DNA from: Actinomycetes bacterium
GTDB lineage: Bacteria; Actinomycetota; Acidimicrobiia; Acidimicrobiales; Bog-793
Assembly: GCA_021821585.1 (NCBI GenBank)
Contig: JAKACF010000010.1
Coordinates: 1 to 22,701 of the forward strand
DNA length: 22,701 nt
Direction: 5' to 3'
A model generated the notes under the pieces. It worked only from the letters and a program-made list of their open reading frames with translations. It searched no databases and had not been told where the DNA came from. The stretch's first letter is position 1. The number at the start of each line of letters is the position of its first letter. This document shows, in pieces, positions 1 through 7,350 of this stretch. The position numbers and the translations under genes were made by a program.

Positions 1-85
1 CAGCGAGACCGGCGAAGCCGGCTCCGAGGATGACCACCCGCCGCCGGGGCGGGGTGCGCTCGCTCGGCTGCGGGGGCTGCGGCAC
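1..85 (-). CDS. FAD/NAD(P)-binding oxidoreductase, N-terminal fragment
   Basis: Only the first 28 or so codons lie in the window; the rest continues past base 1. Reading the minus strand from a GTG at 85-83 gives a short Pro/Arg-rich leader and then VVILGAGFAGLA. This is the glycine-rich GxGxxG dinucleotide-binding strand-turn-helix that opens NAD(P)/FAD-dependent oxidoreductases such as type II NADH dehydrogenases. The substrate cannot be judged. It lies 32 bases downstream of the MFS transporter stop, on the same strand, so it may be the last gene of the alaX-hydrolase-ctaG-MFS run. No convincing ribosome binding site precedes the GTG, so the start is tentative. The motif is seen; the family is inferred from it alone. 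Confidence 0.6.
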   Translation of the reverse strand, partial: MPQPPQPSERTPPRRRVVILGAGFAGLA

Positions 86-117
86 CGGGGCGAGCCTACC
101 GACGGGGCCCGGTGGGC

Positions 118-1344
118 TCAGGCCGGCGGTGCCGAGACGGCCGGGCGGCCCACGGCAGCGGCGAGCAGACGGTGGCCTGCGTACATCGCCACGGCTGCGA
201 GGAAGAGGCAGGGTCCGAGCACGGCGGTGCCGAGATGGGCCGCCAACAGGCCGAACAGGGCGACGGCGACGGGCCCGCCGGCGGCCGCCGCCGCGATCGA
301 GTAACCGACCGCCCGGCCCGTCACCTCCTCGCCGAGTCGCTCCGGGGTGAGCGCGACGTACAGGGGGAAGATGGTGGCCGAGCCGAGCCCGGCGACAGGG
401 AGGCCGAGGACGGCGAGCTCGCCCGGAAGCAGCCAGAACATCGCCATCCCGGCGACGAAGGCGAGACAGCTCACCTCGAGCAGGACGCCCGGCCGGACGC
501 GTGGGAACAGGGCGAGACCGAGGCGACCGAGCGTGAGCGCCGCCCAGAAGACCGCCATGGCGACCGCAGCAGAGGCCGTGGGGAGGCGGCGGTCACTCAC
601 GAGGTACGTGGTGCCCCAGGAGACCGGACCGGCCTCGGCGGCGGTGTAGAGGCCGAACGCCAGCGTCGTGGCCGCCAGTCCCTGCCAGCGGCGCCCCGCC
701 GTGGCTCGCCGTCGCGTCGCCCCCGGACCGGGACGCGACGGTGCCTCCTCCCCCGAGAGCGCCGCCATCGGGACGAGGACCGCCGAGGCGGCGGCGACCA
801 CCGCCACTGCCTCGCGCCACTGGCCGCCGGCCGCCAGCGTGGCGACGAGGACCGGGCCGAGGGTGCCGCCGATCGCCCAGCTCGCGTGGAGGAAGCCGAG
901 CCGGCGCGTCCCCCCGTCGATCGCTGCGACGGCGTTCAGGACCGAGTCGAGGACCCCCTTCACGAGGCCGAGGAGGGCGAGGGCGGCGAGGATCACCCAC
1001 CAGCCCGGGGCGAGCGCCCAGCCGAGGAGCGCGCCGAGCCCGGACAGCGTCGCCCACCACAGCGTTCCCCTCAGCCCGAGAGCGTGGCGCACCCGGTCGC
1101 CGACGAGCCCGCCGACGAGGTACAGCACGGTGCCCGAGGCGACGAGCAGGCCGAGGTCCGCCAGCGGACGGTGGAGCCCCCGGCGCATGGTCGGCCAGAG
1201 GACGCCGAGGAGGCCGTCGGGGATCCCGAGGATGACGACGAAGGACCCGAACTGGACGACCGTCGCCGCGAGGCGGGCCCTGGCGGTCGACCGGCCGAGG
1301 GGTCCGCCCGAGCCCGCCGCCTCGGCAGCCGAGGCGGATCTCAG
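118..1344 (-). CDS. MFS family transporter
   Basis: This is a membrane transporter of the major facilitator superfamily, about 408 residues, with a hydrophobic pattern consistent with about 12 helices. The first helix reads VVQFGSFVVILGIPDGLLGVLWP. A loop with many Arg residues splits the two halves near residue 200, and the second half has the sequence GLYTAAEAGPVSWG. The layout resembles sugar or FucP-like MFS permeases, but the substrate is unknown. The start is unusual. No in-frame ATG, GTG or TTG lies between the ctaG 3' region and helix 1, and the next ATG (1188) would remove helix 1. I therefore place the start at CTG 1344-1342, which overlaps the ctaG TGA as CTGA, a layout that suggests translational coupling. 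A frameshift joining ctaG and this gene is the alternative. Confidence 0.75.
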   Translation of the reverse strand: MRSASAAEAAGSGGPLGRSTARARLAATVVQFGSFVVILGIPDGLLGVLWPTMRRGLHRPLADLGLLVASGTVLYLVGGLVGDRVRHALGLRGTLWWATLSGLGALLGWALAPGWWVILAALALLGLVKGVLDSVLNAVAAIDGGTRRLGFLHASWAIGGTLGPVLVATLAAGGQWREAVAVVAAASAVLVPMAALSGEEAPSRPGPGATRRRATAGRRWQGLAATTLAFGLYTAAEAGPVSWGTTYLVSDRRLPTASAAVAMAVFWAALTLGRLGLALFPRVRPGVLLEVSCLAFVAGMAMFWLLPGELAVLGLPVAGLGSATIFPLYVALTPERLGEEVTGRAVGYSIAAAAAGGPVAVALFGLLAAHLGTAVLGPCLFLAAVAMYAGHRLLAAAVGRPAVSAPPA

Positions 1345-2333
1345 GAGCGGGCCGAGGGCTCTGCGACGGTGCCCCCCGGCAAGTGGCCGAACTTGGCCAG
1401 CCAGGCGGCCTCCCAGGCCGACGAGGGCTCGCCTGCGCTCCCCTGCTTCTGCTCGCCGGAGCGGACGGGCGGCCTGACGGGCGTCAGCTGGGCGGCTCTC
1501 GCCGGTGCCGTGCGGTCGGCCCGGGCGCCGGCGCGCTCCTCCGAGCGCGCCCACTGGACGAAGATCGGGAAGAACCCCCCGAGGGTGGACAGCTCGGTGG
1601 AGATCCAGAGCAGGGCGCCGCCCGAGTGGGTGCTCGCGAGCGTGTACATCGAGGCGACCGGCTTCGAGGCGGCGAGGATGGCGATGCCGAGGAAGGCCTC
1701 GACGGCCGAGCCGAGCAGCAGGTTGATCAGCCGGTTGCCGTAGCTCATCTTCCAGTGGACGATCGGGTCGACTCCGACCATGGGCCACCAGTAGAGCGTG
1801 CCGCTCAGGAGGAAGACCACGTTGATCAGGTCCATGAGGGCCATGTGGTGCATCGCGACGTTGATGGCCGGCGTGAGGAAGAAGAGGAACATCGCCCCGA
1901 AGTAGGCGAACCAGACCGTCACCGGGTGGGTGAGCAGCGCGAAGGGCCCCGAGCGCAGCACGGCCAGCCACCGCTCCTTTGTCCGCCGGCTCGAGGTCTG
2001 CAGCAGGAGAGTCGAGGGAGCCCCGAGGGCGAGCAGCGGCGGGGCCACGACCATGAGCACGAGGTGCTGGACGACGTGGGCCTGGAAGTACGACATGGCG
2101 AAGACCGCCACCGAGGAGGTGAAGGCGAGGTCCGTGGCGACGAGCCCCGCCAGGAACGAGACCGTCCTCGCCGGGCGCCAGCGGCGGCCCCGCAGGGCGA
2201 GCTTCCACTCGGCCGACAGGTACCAGAAGGCGACGGCGACGAGGACGGCGGTCACGACGATCGGGAACGCGCTCAGGTTCCACCTCGTCAACGAGTTCTG
2301 CAGCGTGAACTGCAACGGCTGCATGCCCGGCAC
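1341..2333 (-). CDS. ctaG: Cytochrome c oxidase assembly protein, CtaG/caa3 type
   Basis: This 330-residue polytopic membrane protein matches the caa3-type CtaG family (PF09678), which helps assemble the copper-containing cytochrome c oxidase. Sequence support includes helices with paired histidines and methionines: FAMSYFQAHVVQHLVLMVVAPPLLALG, then AINVAMHHMALMDL and TLYWWPMVG. The last 70 residues are hydrophilic, likely cytoplasmic, and poorly conserved. The GTG start at 2333 is preferred over ATG 2324 because a full AGGAGG ribosome binding site (2341-2346) lies 7 nt upstream of the GTG. The gene follows the alpha/beta hydrolase after a 138-nt gap and overlaps the MFS gene by 4 nt. No other oxidase genes are in the window, so a role in oxidase biogenesis is inferred from family alone. 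Confidence 0.88.
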   Translation of the reverse strand: MPGMQPLQFTLQNSLTRWNLSAFPIVVTAVLVAVAFWYLSAEWKLALRGRRWRPARTVSFLAGLVATDLAFTSSVAVFAMSYFQAHVVQHLVLMVVAPPLLALGAPSTLLLQTSSRRTKERWLAVLRSGPFALLTHPVTVWFAYFGAMFLFFLTPAINVAMHHMALMDLINVVFLLSGTLYWWPMVGVDPIVHWKMSYGNRLINLLLGSAVEAFLGIAILAASKPVASMYTLASTHSGGALLWISTELSTLGGFFPIFVQWARSEERAGARADRTAPARAAQLTPVRPPVRSGEQKQGSAGEPSSAWEAAWLAKFGHLPGGTVAEPSARS

Positions 2334-2340
2334 GACTCAG

Positions 2341-2373
2341 TCCTCCTGCCGGCCGCCGAACCCGGACGGCGGC
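2341..2373 (-). promoter_or_regulatory. ctaG leader: AGGAGG site with adjoining hairpin
   Basis: On the minus strand, a hairpin with 7-bp arms (GCCGCCG at 2373-2367 and CGGCGGC at 2358-2352, 8-nt loop) ends 5 nt before the AGGAGG ribosome binding site (2346-2341) of ctaG. A TAGCCT hexamer further upstream, near 2390, could be a -10 box, but no matching -35 was found. A role for the hairpin in setting ctaG translation is inference. Confidence 0.35.
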
Positions 2374-2471
2374 GACACGGAGGAAAGGCTAGTCGAGCGG
2401 CAGGAGCGCCTGGCCCCCTCGGGCGTCGCCGGAGTCGCCCCGGCGCGGTCGGCGGCGGGCGCGGCGGCGCC

Positions 2472-3230
2472 TCATCGGCGGGCCCAGTCGAGCATCGCCT
2501 GTCGGAACTCCGGCTTCATGACAGCCGAGAGGTGGTCGCCCGGCACCGACAGGGCGCGGGCTCCCGGGATGAGCGCCGCCACGTCGGCGGGATCGCCCGC
2601 CATCGTGTCGGACTGCCCGTTCACGACGAGCGTCGGCTGGGAGATCCCTCCGAGGAGCTCGAGGTCCACCCCGCGCCCCGCCCGCTGGACGGCCGCCAGG
2701 GCGAGGCGGTCCTGGCCGGTGGCGTCGGCGAAGTACCGAAAGGCGCGCCCGGACGGATCCGCGACCGAGGTGGCGTCCTCCGCCTCGAGGGCGGCCGCGA
2801 TCGTCTCGGTCGGGGGGCGCTGCCCGAGCAGCTGGGCCGTCCCGATCCCGCCGAGGAAGAGCGAGCGCAGGCGGGGCTCCGTCGCCTTGCCGGCGAGCTC
2901 GATGGTGACGAAGGCGCCCATCGAGTAGCCCGCCATGTCGACCCGCTCGAGCCCGAGGTGGTCGAAGAGCGCCACGACGTCGCGGGCCATCGCCCCACCG
3001 GCGTAGGCGGCGGGGTCGTGGGGCGCCTCCGAGTCGCCGTGACCCCTCGCGTCGAAGACGACGACACGCCGCCCCGCCTCCACGAGGGCGGCGACGACGC
3101 CGGGGCGCTCCCAGTTCACCCGGGCGCTCGAGGCGAAGCCGTGGTGCAGCAGAACGGCCTCGCCGGCGGCCTCCGCCCCGGTCACCGAATAGGCGAGCGA
3201 GAGCCCGTCGAAGGAGGAGAAGCGCTCCAT
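2472..3230 (-). CDS. Alpha/beta-fold hydrolase
   Basis: This is a 252-residue single-domain serine hydrolase of the alpha/beta fold, likely cytoplasmic, since no signal peptide is seen. The oxyanion-hole motif HHG is at residues 29-31. The nucleophile elbow GYSMGA carries Ser103. The likely acid is Asp208 in VVNGQSDTMAG, and the likely general base is His233 in PGDHLSAV. A short cap region spans about 130-185. The length fits small esterases and lactonases, but the substrate cannot be read from sequence. The ATG at 3230 lies 5 nt after the alaX stop, and GAGG within the end of alaX can serve as ribosome binding site, so the two genes are probably cotranscribed. Confidence 0.88.
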   Translation of the reverse strand: MERFSSFDGLSLAYSVTGAEAAGEAVLLHHGFASSARVNWERPGVVAALVEAGRRVVVFDARGHGDSEAPHDPAAYAGGAMARDVVALFDHLGLERVDMAGYSMGAFVTIELAGKATEPRLRSLFLGGIGTAQLLGQRPPTETIAAALEAEDATSVADPSGRAFRYFADATGQDRLALAAVQRAGRGVDLELLGGISQPTLVVNGQSDTMAGDPADVAALIPGARALSVPGDHLSAVMKPEFRQAMLDWARR

Positions 3231-3235
3231 CTGCC

Positions 3236-3973
3236 TCAGGCCGGGACCGCGGGCTCGACCGCGATCCGGATCCTCTTGTTCCCCTTGCCCTTGGACTCGG
3301 TCTTCACCACCCGGACGTGGCCGACCTCGGCCGTCGAGCGTACGTGCGTCCCGCCGTCGGCCTGCTTGTCGAGCCCGACGATGTCCACCACGCGCACCCG
3401 CGTGACGTACTCCGGCAACAGGTTCGTCTTGGTCCGCAGCAGCGCCGGGTCGACCGCAGCCGCCGCCCGGTCGAGGAAGCTCACGACGATGGGGCGGTCG
3501 GCCTCGATCTCCTCGTTGACGCGCCGTTCGACCACCGACCCGAAGCCCTCCGGCAGCGGGTCGAACTCGAAGTCCATGCGGGCGGAGAGGGGCTCCATGT
3601 TGCCGCCCGTGACGGCGGTGCCGTACTCGTTCCAGATGACCCCGCACAAGACGTGGAGCGCCGTGTGGGTGCGCATGAGCTGATGGCGACGCTCCCAGTC
3701 GATCCGCGCCTCGAGCTCGGTGCCGACGGCCGGCAGCTCTCCCTCGAGGCGGTGCCAGACCGCCTCGCCCTCGGAGCGGACCTCCACGACGCGGGTGGTG
3801 CCGAGGAACCCGGTGTCGTGCGGCTGCCCGCCGCCGGTCGGGTAGAAGGGCGTCCTGTCGAGGGCCACCCGCCCGCCCGCGCCGTCCAGCGCGACGACGG
3901 TGACGGGCGCCACGGCGAGGTAGGCGTCCTCGAGGTAGAGGCGTTCGGTCGGGGGGACGTCGAGAGGGCTCAC
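3236..3973 (-). CDS. Alanyl-tRNA editing protein (AlaX family)
   Basis: This is a free-standing homologue of the alanyl-tRNA synthetase editing domain, 245 residues, the medium-size AlaX type. Such proteins hydrolyse mischarged Ser- or Gly-tRNA(Ala) in the cytoplasm. The N-terminal part contains FYPTGGGQPHD (residues 43-53). The zinc-site motif HTALH is at 103-107, and the later GGTHVRSTAEVG motif has His210. The position that is Cys in the classical CxxxH zinc motif is Asp206 here (ADGGTH). The C-terminus is Lys-rich (ESKGKGNKRIRI). The start is GTG 3973, with no clear ribosome binding site; a CAGCAT hexamer 6 nt before it could be a weak leaderless -10. It is the first gene of a minus-strand run leading to ctaG. 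Confidence 0.88.
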   Translation of the reverse strand: MSPLDVPPTERLYLEDAYLAVAPVTVVALDGAGGRVALDRTPFYPTGGGQPHDTGFLGTTRVVEVRSEGEAVWHRLEGELPAVGTELEARIDWERRHQLMRTHTALHVLCGVIWNEYGTAVTGGNMEPLSARMDFEFDPLPEGFGSVVERRVNEEIEADRPIVVSFLDRAAAAVDPALLRTKTNLLPEYVTRVRVVDIVGLDKQADGGTHVRSTAEVGHVRVVKTESKGKGNKRIRIAVEPAVPA

Positions 3974-4149
3974 CCGTCCATGCTGGCCCGCCGGGGCGCT
4001 GTCGCGCTAGCGCGGACGGTCACCCGCCGTTCACCGTCGCGACACCTCGGTGTCATTCTCGCTGACACGATCCACAGCCTGGCCGGAGATCTCCTCAGAC
4101 TGTGGACGACCCGGGCGACGACGAGGTGTCGAGAGGGTTGCGCGCCGGG
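3974..4149. other. Intergenic region with clustered dyads
   Basis: These 176 bases separate the alaX start from the hemerythrin 1 stop and hold no convincing gene. Several dyads were read. CGCGCTAGCGCG is a perfect 12-bp palindrome at 4003-4014. GACACCTCGGTGTC is at 4041-4054 (6-bp arms, 2-nt centre). TGTCA/TGACA arms lie at 4051-4055 and 4063-4067. TCCACAG/CTGTGGA arms lie at 4071-4077 and 4100-4106. The first three sit where the alaX promoter should be, so they are candidate operator sites. The last could belong to the end of the hemerythrin transcript. All functions are inference. Confidence 0.4.
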
Positions 4150-4689
4150 TCAGCGGCGCCGCCCGGCAGCCCGCAGGCGGTCGACGAGCCCCGTCCGCGT
4201 GAGACGGCGCTCGGGGACGACGGCTCCCTCGGGGCGGGCGGGGGCGGTCGTGCGGGCGACCTCGTAGCGCGACGCGATGCCGGCGTCCTCGTAGGAGCCG
4301 AGCGAGCGGAGCATCGGGACGAGGACGAGGTCCTCCCGGGCGAGGTGGGCGTCGAGGGCGTCGCGCAGGCGGCCGACCATCTCACGGAACGAGGGGTCGG
4401 TCACCGAGGTGCGCTCCATCTCGATGAGGAGGCGCTCGCTCTCGTGCTGCTCGGCCTCGCACTCGTCGACGGTGGCAGCCGCATCGGGGAGGGCCTCTCG
4501 AAGCGCCGGGAAGACCACCTCCTCCTCGGCGATCTCGTGCCGGACGAGGTACTCGACGAGCTGGCGGAAGACCTCCCCCCACTCGTGGGTGGCGGTCGTG
4601 TCGAAGCTCCCGAGCATCCCGCGGACGACGAGGTGGTCGCGCTCCAACAACTCGATGATCGATCCCGGTTCAGGTGGGACGTCGGTCAC
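4150..4689 (-). CDS. Hemerythrin-like HHE-domain protein (copy 1)
   Basis: This is a 179-residue cytoplasmic four-helix protein of the hemerythrin HHE family, which binds a di-iron centre and is linked in bacteria to oxygen, NO or iron handling. The expected ligand pattern is present: His19 (ERDHL), His51 and Glu55 (HEIAEEE), His82 (EQHES), His115 and Glu119 (HLARE). The tail after about residue 135 is Arg/Pro-rich and not part of the fold. GTG 4689 is chosen over an upstream in-frame TTG (4722) because AAGGAAGG lies about 8-10 nt before the GTG. It is 61 nt downstream of the MBL-fold gene on the same strand. A second hemerythrin lies at 6665-7231, so the two flank the quinone reductase and MBL genes. 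Confidence 0.88.
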   Translation of the reverse strand: MTDVPPEPGSIIELLERDHLVVRGMLGSFDTTATHEWGEVFRQLVEYLVRHEIAEEEVVFPALREALPDAAATVDECEAEQHESERLLIEMERTSVTDPSFREMVGRLRDALDAHLAREDLVLVPMLRSLGSYEDAGIASRYEVARTTAPARPEGAVVPERRLTRTGLVDRLRAAGRRR

Positions 4690-4750
4690 GGTGCGGTTCC
4701 CTTCCTTCCTTTCCGCTCGCAACAGGTCGACTACCCGAGGCGCCGGTCGG

Positions 4751-5677
4751 CTACGCCGCCTCCTCGTTCCCCGCCTCGAAGGCCCACGTCTCGCCCCGCC
4801 GCAGCTCGCGCACGCGGGTCGACAGCCCAGTGTCGCGGGCGCGCCGCAGGAACTTCTCGAGCGGCGAGCGGAAGATGGCGTAGTCGTCGAAGTGCACCGG
4901 CACGGCGACGCGGGGCTTCACGAGCTCGAGCGTGCGCACCCCCTGTGCGTCGTCCATGGTGAGAAGGACCCCGGCGAGGCGGGTCCCGCCGAGGTGGATG
5001 ACGCACAGGTCGATCTCGGGATGGCGGGCGGGGATCTCCCCGAGGCGCTCGTCGTAGAGGGTGTCGCCGGTCACGTAGACCCGCAGGGTCGTCCGTCCCC
5101 GGTCGGCGAACTCGAGGAGCGAGCCCATGACCGGCGGCACGACGGGACCGAGGAGCCGGGGCGAGTGCCGGCCGGGAAGCGACTCGACCGAGCAGCTCCG
5201 CTCCCCTCTCGTGAAGCGCTGCCGCTCCCAGGTCTCGAGGGGGACCACCCGCTCGAACCCCTTGCGGCGGAGGATCCTCCCGGCGTGCGGCTCGGTGACG
5301 ATCGGGAGGTCGCGGGGGAGGTCCCGCTCGGCGGTGCGGTCGAAGTGGTCGCCGTGGAAGTGGGAGAGGACGAGCAGGTCGAGCGGCGGCAGGTTCCGCA
5401 CCTGCATGGCGGGCTCGGTGAGCCGCCGCACCCTCAGCCCGAGACCGATGTCGGCCTTCTCACCCGAGTGGAGGAAATTCGGGTCCGTGAGGACGGTGAA
5501 GCCGCCGAAGCGGAGCAGCACGGTGGCCGTGCCGATGAAGGTGAGCTCACCGTGGCGGGCGCTCTCGCCCTCGCCGCCCTCGGCGGCGGGCGCGGGGGCG
5601 AGCTCGATGTCGGGGCGCGGCGGCGCCGTTCCCTCTTCGGTCATGACCTCTCGCGTACCCGGAGGGCGCGCTTTCAC
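4751..5677 (-). CDS. MBL-fold metallo-hydrolase
   Basis: This 308-residue protein has the metallo-beta-lactamase fold of the Lactamase_B_2/UlaG-like type. The metal motif HxHxDH is seen as SHFHGDHFD (His106, His108, Asp110, His111). It is followed by the later ligands in GDTLYD and PVHFDD. The opening strand region GELTFIGTATVLLRFGGFTVLTDPNF is typical of this branch, which includes RNA-free phosphodiesterase-like and lactonase-like enzymes. The substrate is not evident. The start could be GTG 5677, overlapping the quinone-reductase TGA as GTGA, or ATG 5644, which gives a protein 11 residues shorter. I favour the overlap. The first 40 residues are low-complexity and probably disordered. The gene is in the middle of a likely four-gene redox run. 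Confidence 0.87.
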   Translation of the reverse strand: MKARPPGTREVMTEEGTAPPRPDIELAPAPAAEGGEGESARHGELTFIGTATVLLRFGGFTVLTDPNFLHSGEKADIGLGLRVRRLTEPAMQVRNLPPLDLLVLSHFHGDHFDRTAERDLPRDLPIVTEPHAGRILRRKGFERVVPLETWERQRFTRGERSCSVESLPGRHSPRLLGPVVPPVMGSLLEFADRGRTTLRVYVTGDTLYDERLGEIPARHPEIDLCVIHLGGTRLAGVLLTMDDAQGVRTLELVKPRVAVPVHFDDYAIFRSPLEKFLRRARDTGLSTRVRELRRGETWAFEAGNEEAA

Positions 5678-6633
5678 TCGTGGAGGTCGAGCACCAGCTT
5701 TCCCTCGACGCCCCTCGTGGCGAGTCGCTCGAGTGCCTCGTTCACCGCCTCGAGCGCGACGACGTCGTCGATCACGATCTCGAGCCGCCCGGCGGCGAGC
5801 GCCTCCAGGCAGTCGTGGACGCCCTGGCGGATCCGCTCCTCCGGCTCGATGAGCCCCCCGTAGCCGAGGATCGTGACCGCCTTGCGGTAGAGCGCCTGGA
5901 GCGGCAGGGTGCCGCTCCCGTCGGCCGAGGTGCCGAAGAGCACGAGCCTGCCACGAGGCGCCAGCGCCTCGACGGCCGCCCCGGTGTACCCGTCCCCGAG
6001 CGGATCGAGCACCACCGTCGGGACGAACCCTGCGAGCTGATCGAGGAGCGTGTTCGCCTCGGCGACCACCACGCGGTCTGCCCCTCGCCCGCCGACGAAG
6101 TCGGCCTTGCGGGCCGAGCCGGTCTGGGCCACCACCTCGGCGCCGAGGTGGTGGGCGATGGAGACGGCGATGCTGCCGACCCCCCCGCTCGCTCCGAGGA
6201 CGAGCACCCGGTCGCTCGGGGTCACCTTCGCCAGCTCAGTGACACAGCGCCACGCCGTCACACCGGCGACGCCCATGGCGGCGGCCATCTCGAGGCCGAC
6301 GCCGTCGGGGACGTCCACCAGCTTGTCGGCGCGGACGAGGGCGTGCGAGGCCCACAGCCCGTCCCCCTCCCGGACGAGCGCGTCGCGGTTGACGAAGACC
6401 CGCCTTGCCCCTCCGGAGGGCGAGGCGACGGTGCCCGAGCCCTCCGAGCCGACGGTCCGTGGCAGCGCGGCGTCGGCGGCCACCCGACCGAGCACCTGGT
6501 AGCGGTCGACGGGGTTCACCCCGGCGTAGGCCATCTCCACGACGAGCTGGCCCTTGTCGGGCTCGGGCAGCTCGACCTCGTCGATCACCAGCGGTTCGCC
6601 GTGGGCCGCCAGGCGTGCAGCTCGCGTCCTCAT
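5674..6633 (-). CDS. NADPH:quinone reductase-like MDR-family oxidoreductase
   Basis: This 319-residue medium-chain dehydrogenase/reductase resembles zinc-free quinone oxidoreductases. The catalytic GroES-like half opens with VEMAYAGVNPVDRYQVLGR and VGSEGSGTV. The Rossmann half has VLVLGASGGVGSIA (Gly residues at 147-153), and the cofactor region ends with KLVLDLHE. None of the usual structural-zinc cysteine clusters is present, which fits the quinone reductase/crotonase-reductase branch rather than alcohol dehydrogenases. It probably transfers hydride from NADPH to quinones or enones in the cytoplasm. ATG 6633 is preceded by TAACCT at 8 nt, a possible -10 of a near-leaderless mRNA, and it lies 31 nt after the hemerythrin 2 stop. 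It overlaps the MBL gene by 4 nt. Confidence 0.88.
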   Translation of the reverse strand: MRTRAARLAAHGEPLVIDEVELPEPDKGQLVVEMAYAGVNPVDRYQVLGRVAADAALPRTVGSEGSGTVASPSGGARRVFVNRDALVREGDGLWASHALVRADKLVDVPDGVGLEMAAAMGVAGVTAWRCVTELAKVTPSDRVLVLGASGGVGSIAVSIAHHLGAEVVAQTGSARKADFVGGRGADRVVVAEANTLLDQLAGFVPTVVLDPLGDGYTGAAVEALAPRGRLVLFGTSADGSGTLPLQALYRKAVTILGYGGLIEPEERIRQGVHDCLEALAAGRLEIVIDDVVALEAVNEALERLATRGVEGKLVLDLHE

Positions 6634-6664
6634 CGCCCGAGAGGTTACGGGCGCGCCGGCGGGC

Positions 6665-7231
6665 TCAGGCGCCAGAGCGCAGCGCGTCGCGCAGCCGGTC
6701 GGCCAGCGCGGCCACCGGGCCGAGCACGAGGTTGCCGGGCGGGCGGTCGGGTGCGCCCGGATGGGGATGGGTCGGGGCGAGCGAGCGCGCCCGCAGGTAG
6801 CGGCGGGCCAGCATCTCCCGATCGGGCTCGGCCAGCGCGGCGAGGAGCGGGAGGACCGACTGCTCTTCGAGCTCGGCGTGCTCGAGGACGTCGACCCGCA
6901 GCTGAGCCAGCTCCTCTTCGAACTCGACGGTGCCCGGTGCGAGCCGCTCCAGCTTGTCGAGGTGCCGCTCTGCTTCGGCCTGCTCGCCGAGGCGGGCGTC
7001 GCAGATGCGGGCCGCCTCGGCCGACTGCCGGCGCACCACGGGGTAGACCGCCTCCTCTTCAGCCACCTCGTGGCTCACGAGGAGGTGGACGACGTCATGC
7101 AGGTGCTCGGACCGCTCTGTCTCCCCGAGCCCGTCGAGGCCGTCGAGCAGCTCGGCGAGGCGGCGGTGGTCCGCCCGGAGGTGGACCTCGATGCCGCCGT
7201 CGTCTCCGGCGTCGTGGGGGAAGCTACCCAT
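6665..7231 (-). CDS. Hemerythrin-like HHE-domain protein (copy 2)
   Basis: This is a second hemerythrin-domain protein, 188 residues, only distantly similar to copy 1. Likely di-iron ligands are His22 (RADHR), His54 and Glu58 (SHEVAEEE), His90 (AERHLDK), His118 and Glu122 (EHAELEE). A Pro-rich linker and a short hydrophobic tail follow residue 150. It is probably cytoplasmic, with a role in oxygen, iron or redox sensing inferred from the family. ATG 7231 has no ribosome binding site. Instead, a GGGTAT hexamer (7246-7241) lies exactly 9 nt upstream, the same layout as in the divergent RsbW-like gene. It is the first gene of the minus-strand run to the quinone reductase. Confidence 0.87.
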   Translation of the reverse strand: MGSFPHDAGDDGGIEVHLRADHRRLAELLDGLDGLGETERSEHLHDVVHLLVSHEVAEEEAVYPVVRRQSAEAARICDARLGEQAEAERHLDKLERLAPGTVEFEEELAQLRVDVLEHAELEEQSVLPLLAALAEPDREMLARRYLRARSLAPTHPHPGAPDRPPGNLVLGPVAALADRLRDALRSGA

Positions 7232-7240
7232 GGCTCACCC

Positions 7241-7246
7241 ATACCC
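7241..7246 (-). promoter_or_regulatory. Possible SigB/SigF-type -10 box of hemerythrin 2
   Basis: On the minus strand GGGTAT lies 9 nt before the hemerythrin 2 ATG, the same spacing as in the divergent ATPase gene. No GTTT-type -35 is present at the expected distance; the sequence there is GGGACA. The call therefore rests on the -10 match and the matching spacing. Confidence 0.4.
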
Positions 7247-7326
7247 GGGACCCGAATGCCTGTCCCGGCGCACGGGCCGAGGCACACGCTTCGTGGCGGA
7301 GCCACCGCGATGCCGCGGGAGGTGAG

Positions 7327-7350
7327 GTTTCTCCACCGTCTCAGGGGTAT
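7327..7350 (+). promoter_or_regulatory. SigB/SigF-type promoter of the RsbW-like gene
   Basis: GTTT (7327-7330) and GGGTAT (7345-7350) are 14 nt apart. This matches the general-stress sigma consensus of the SigB/SigF group (GTTT, about 13-17 nt, GGGTAT) known from Bacillus and actinobacteria. The predicted transcript start is around 7357-7360, at or just before the ATG at 7360. The message should then be leaderless or nearly so. The match is seen; its use is inferred. Confidence 0.6.

Noticed and set aside
1345..2283. Upstream extension of the MFS frame as one 721-residue fusion protein
   Set aside because: The first 310 residues are the out-of-frame reading of ctaG, Arg/Pro/His-rich with no membrane helices. 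Only the part from about 1344 looks like a protein.
1383..3683. A 766-codon open frame on the plus strand opposite ctaG, the hydrolase and alaX
   Set aside because: The protein is low-complexity and crosses three well-supported genes on the other strand.
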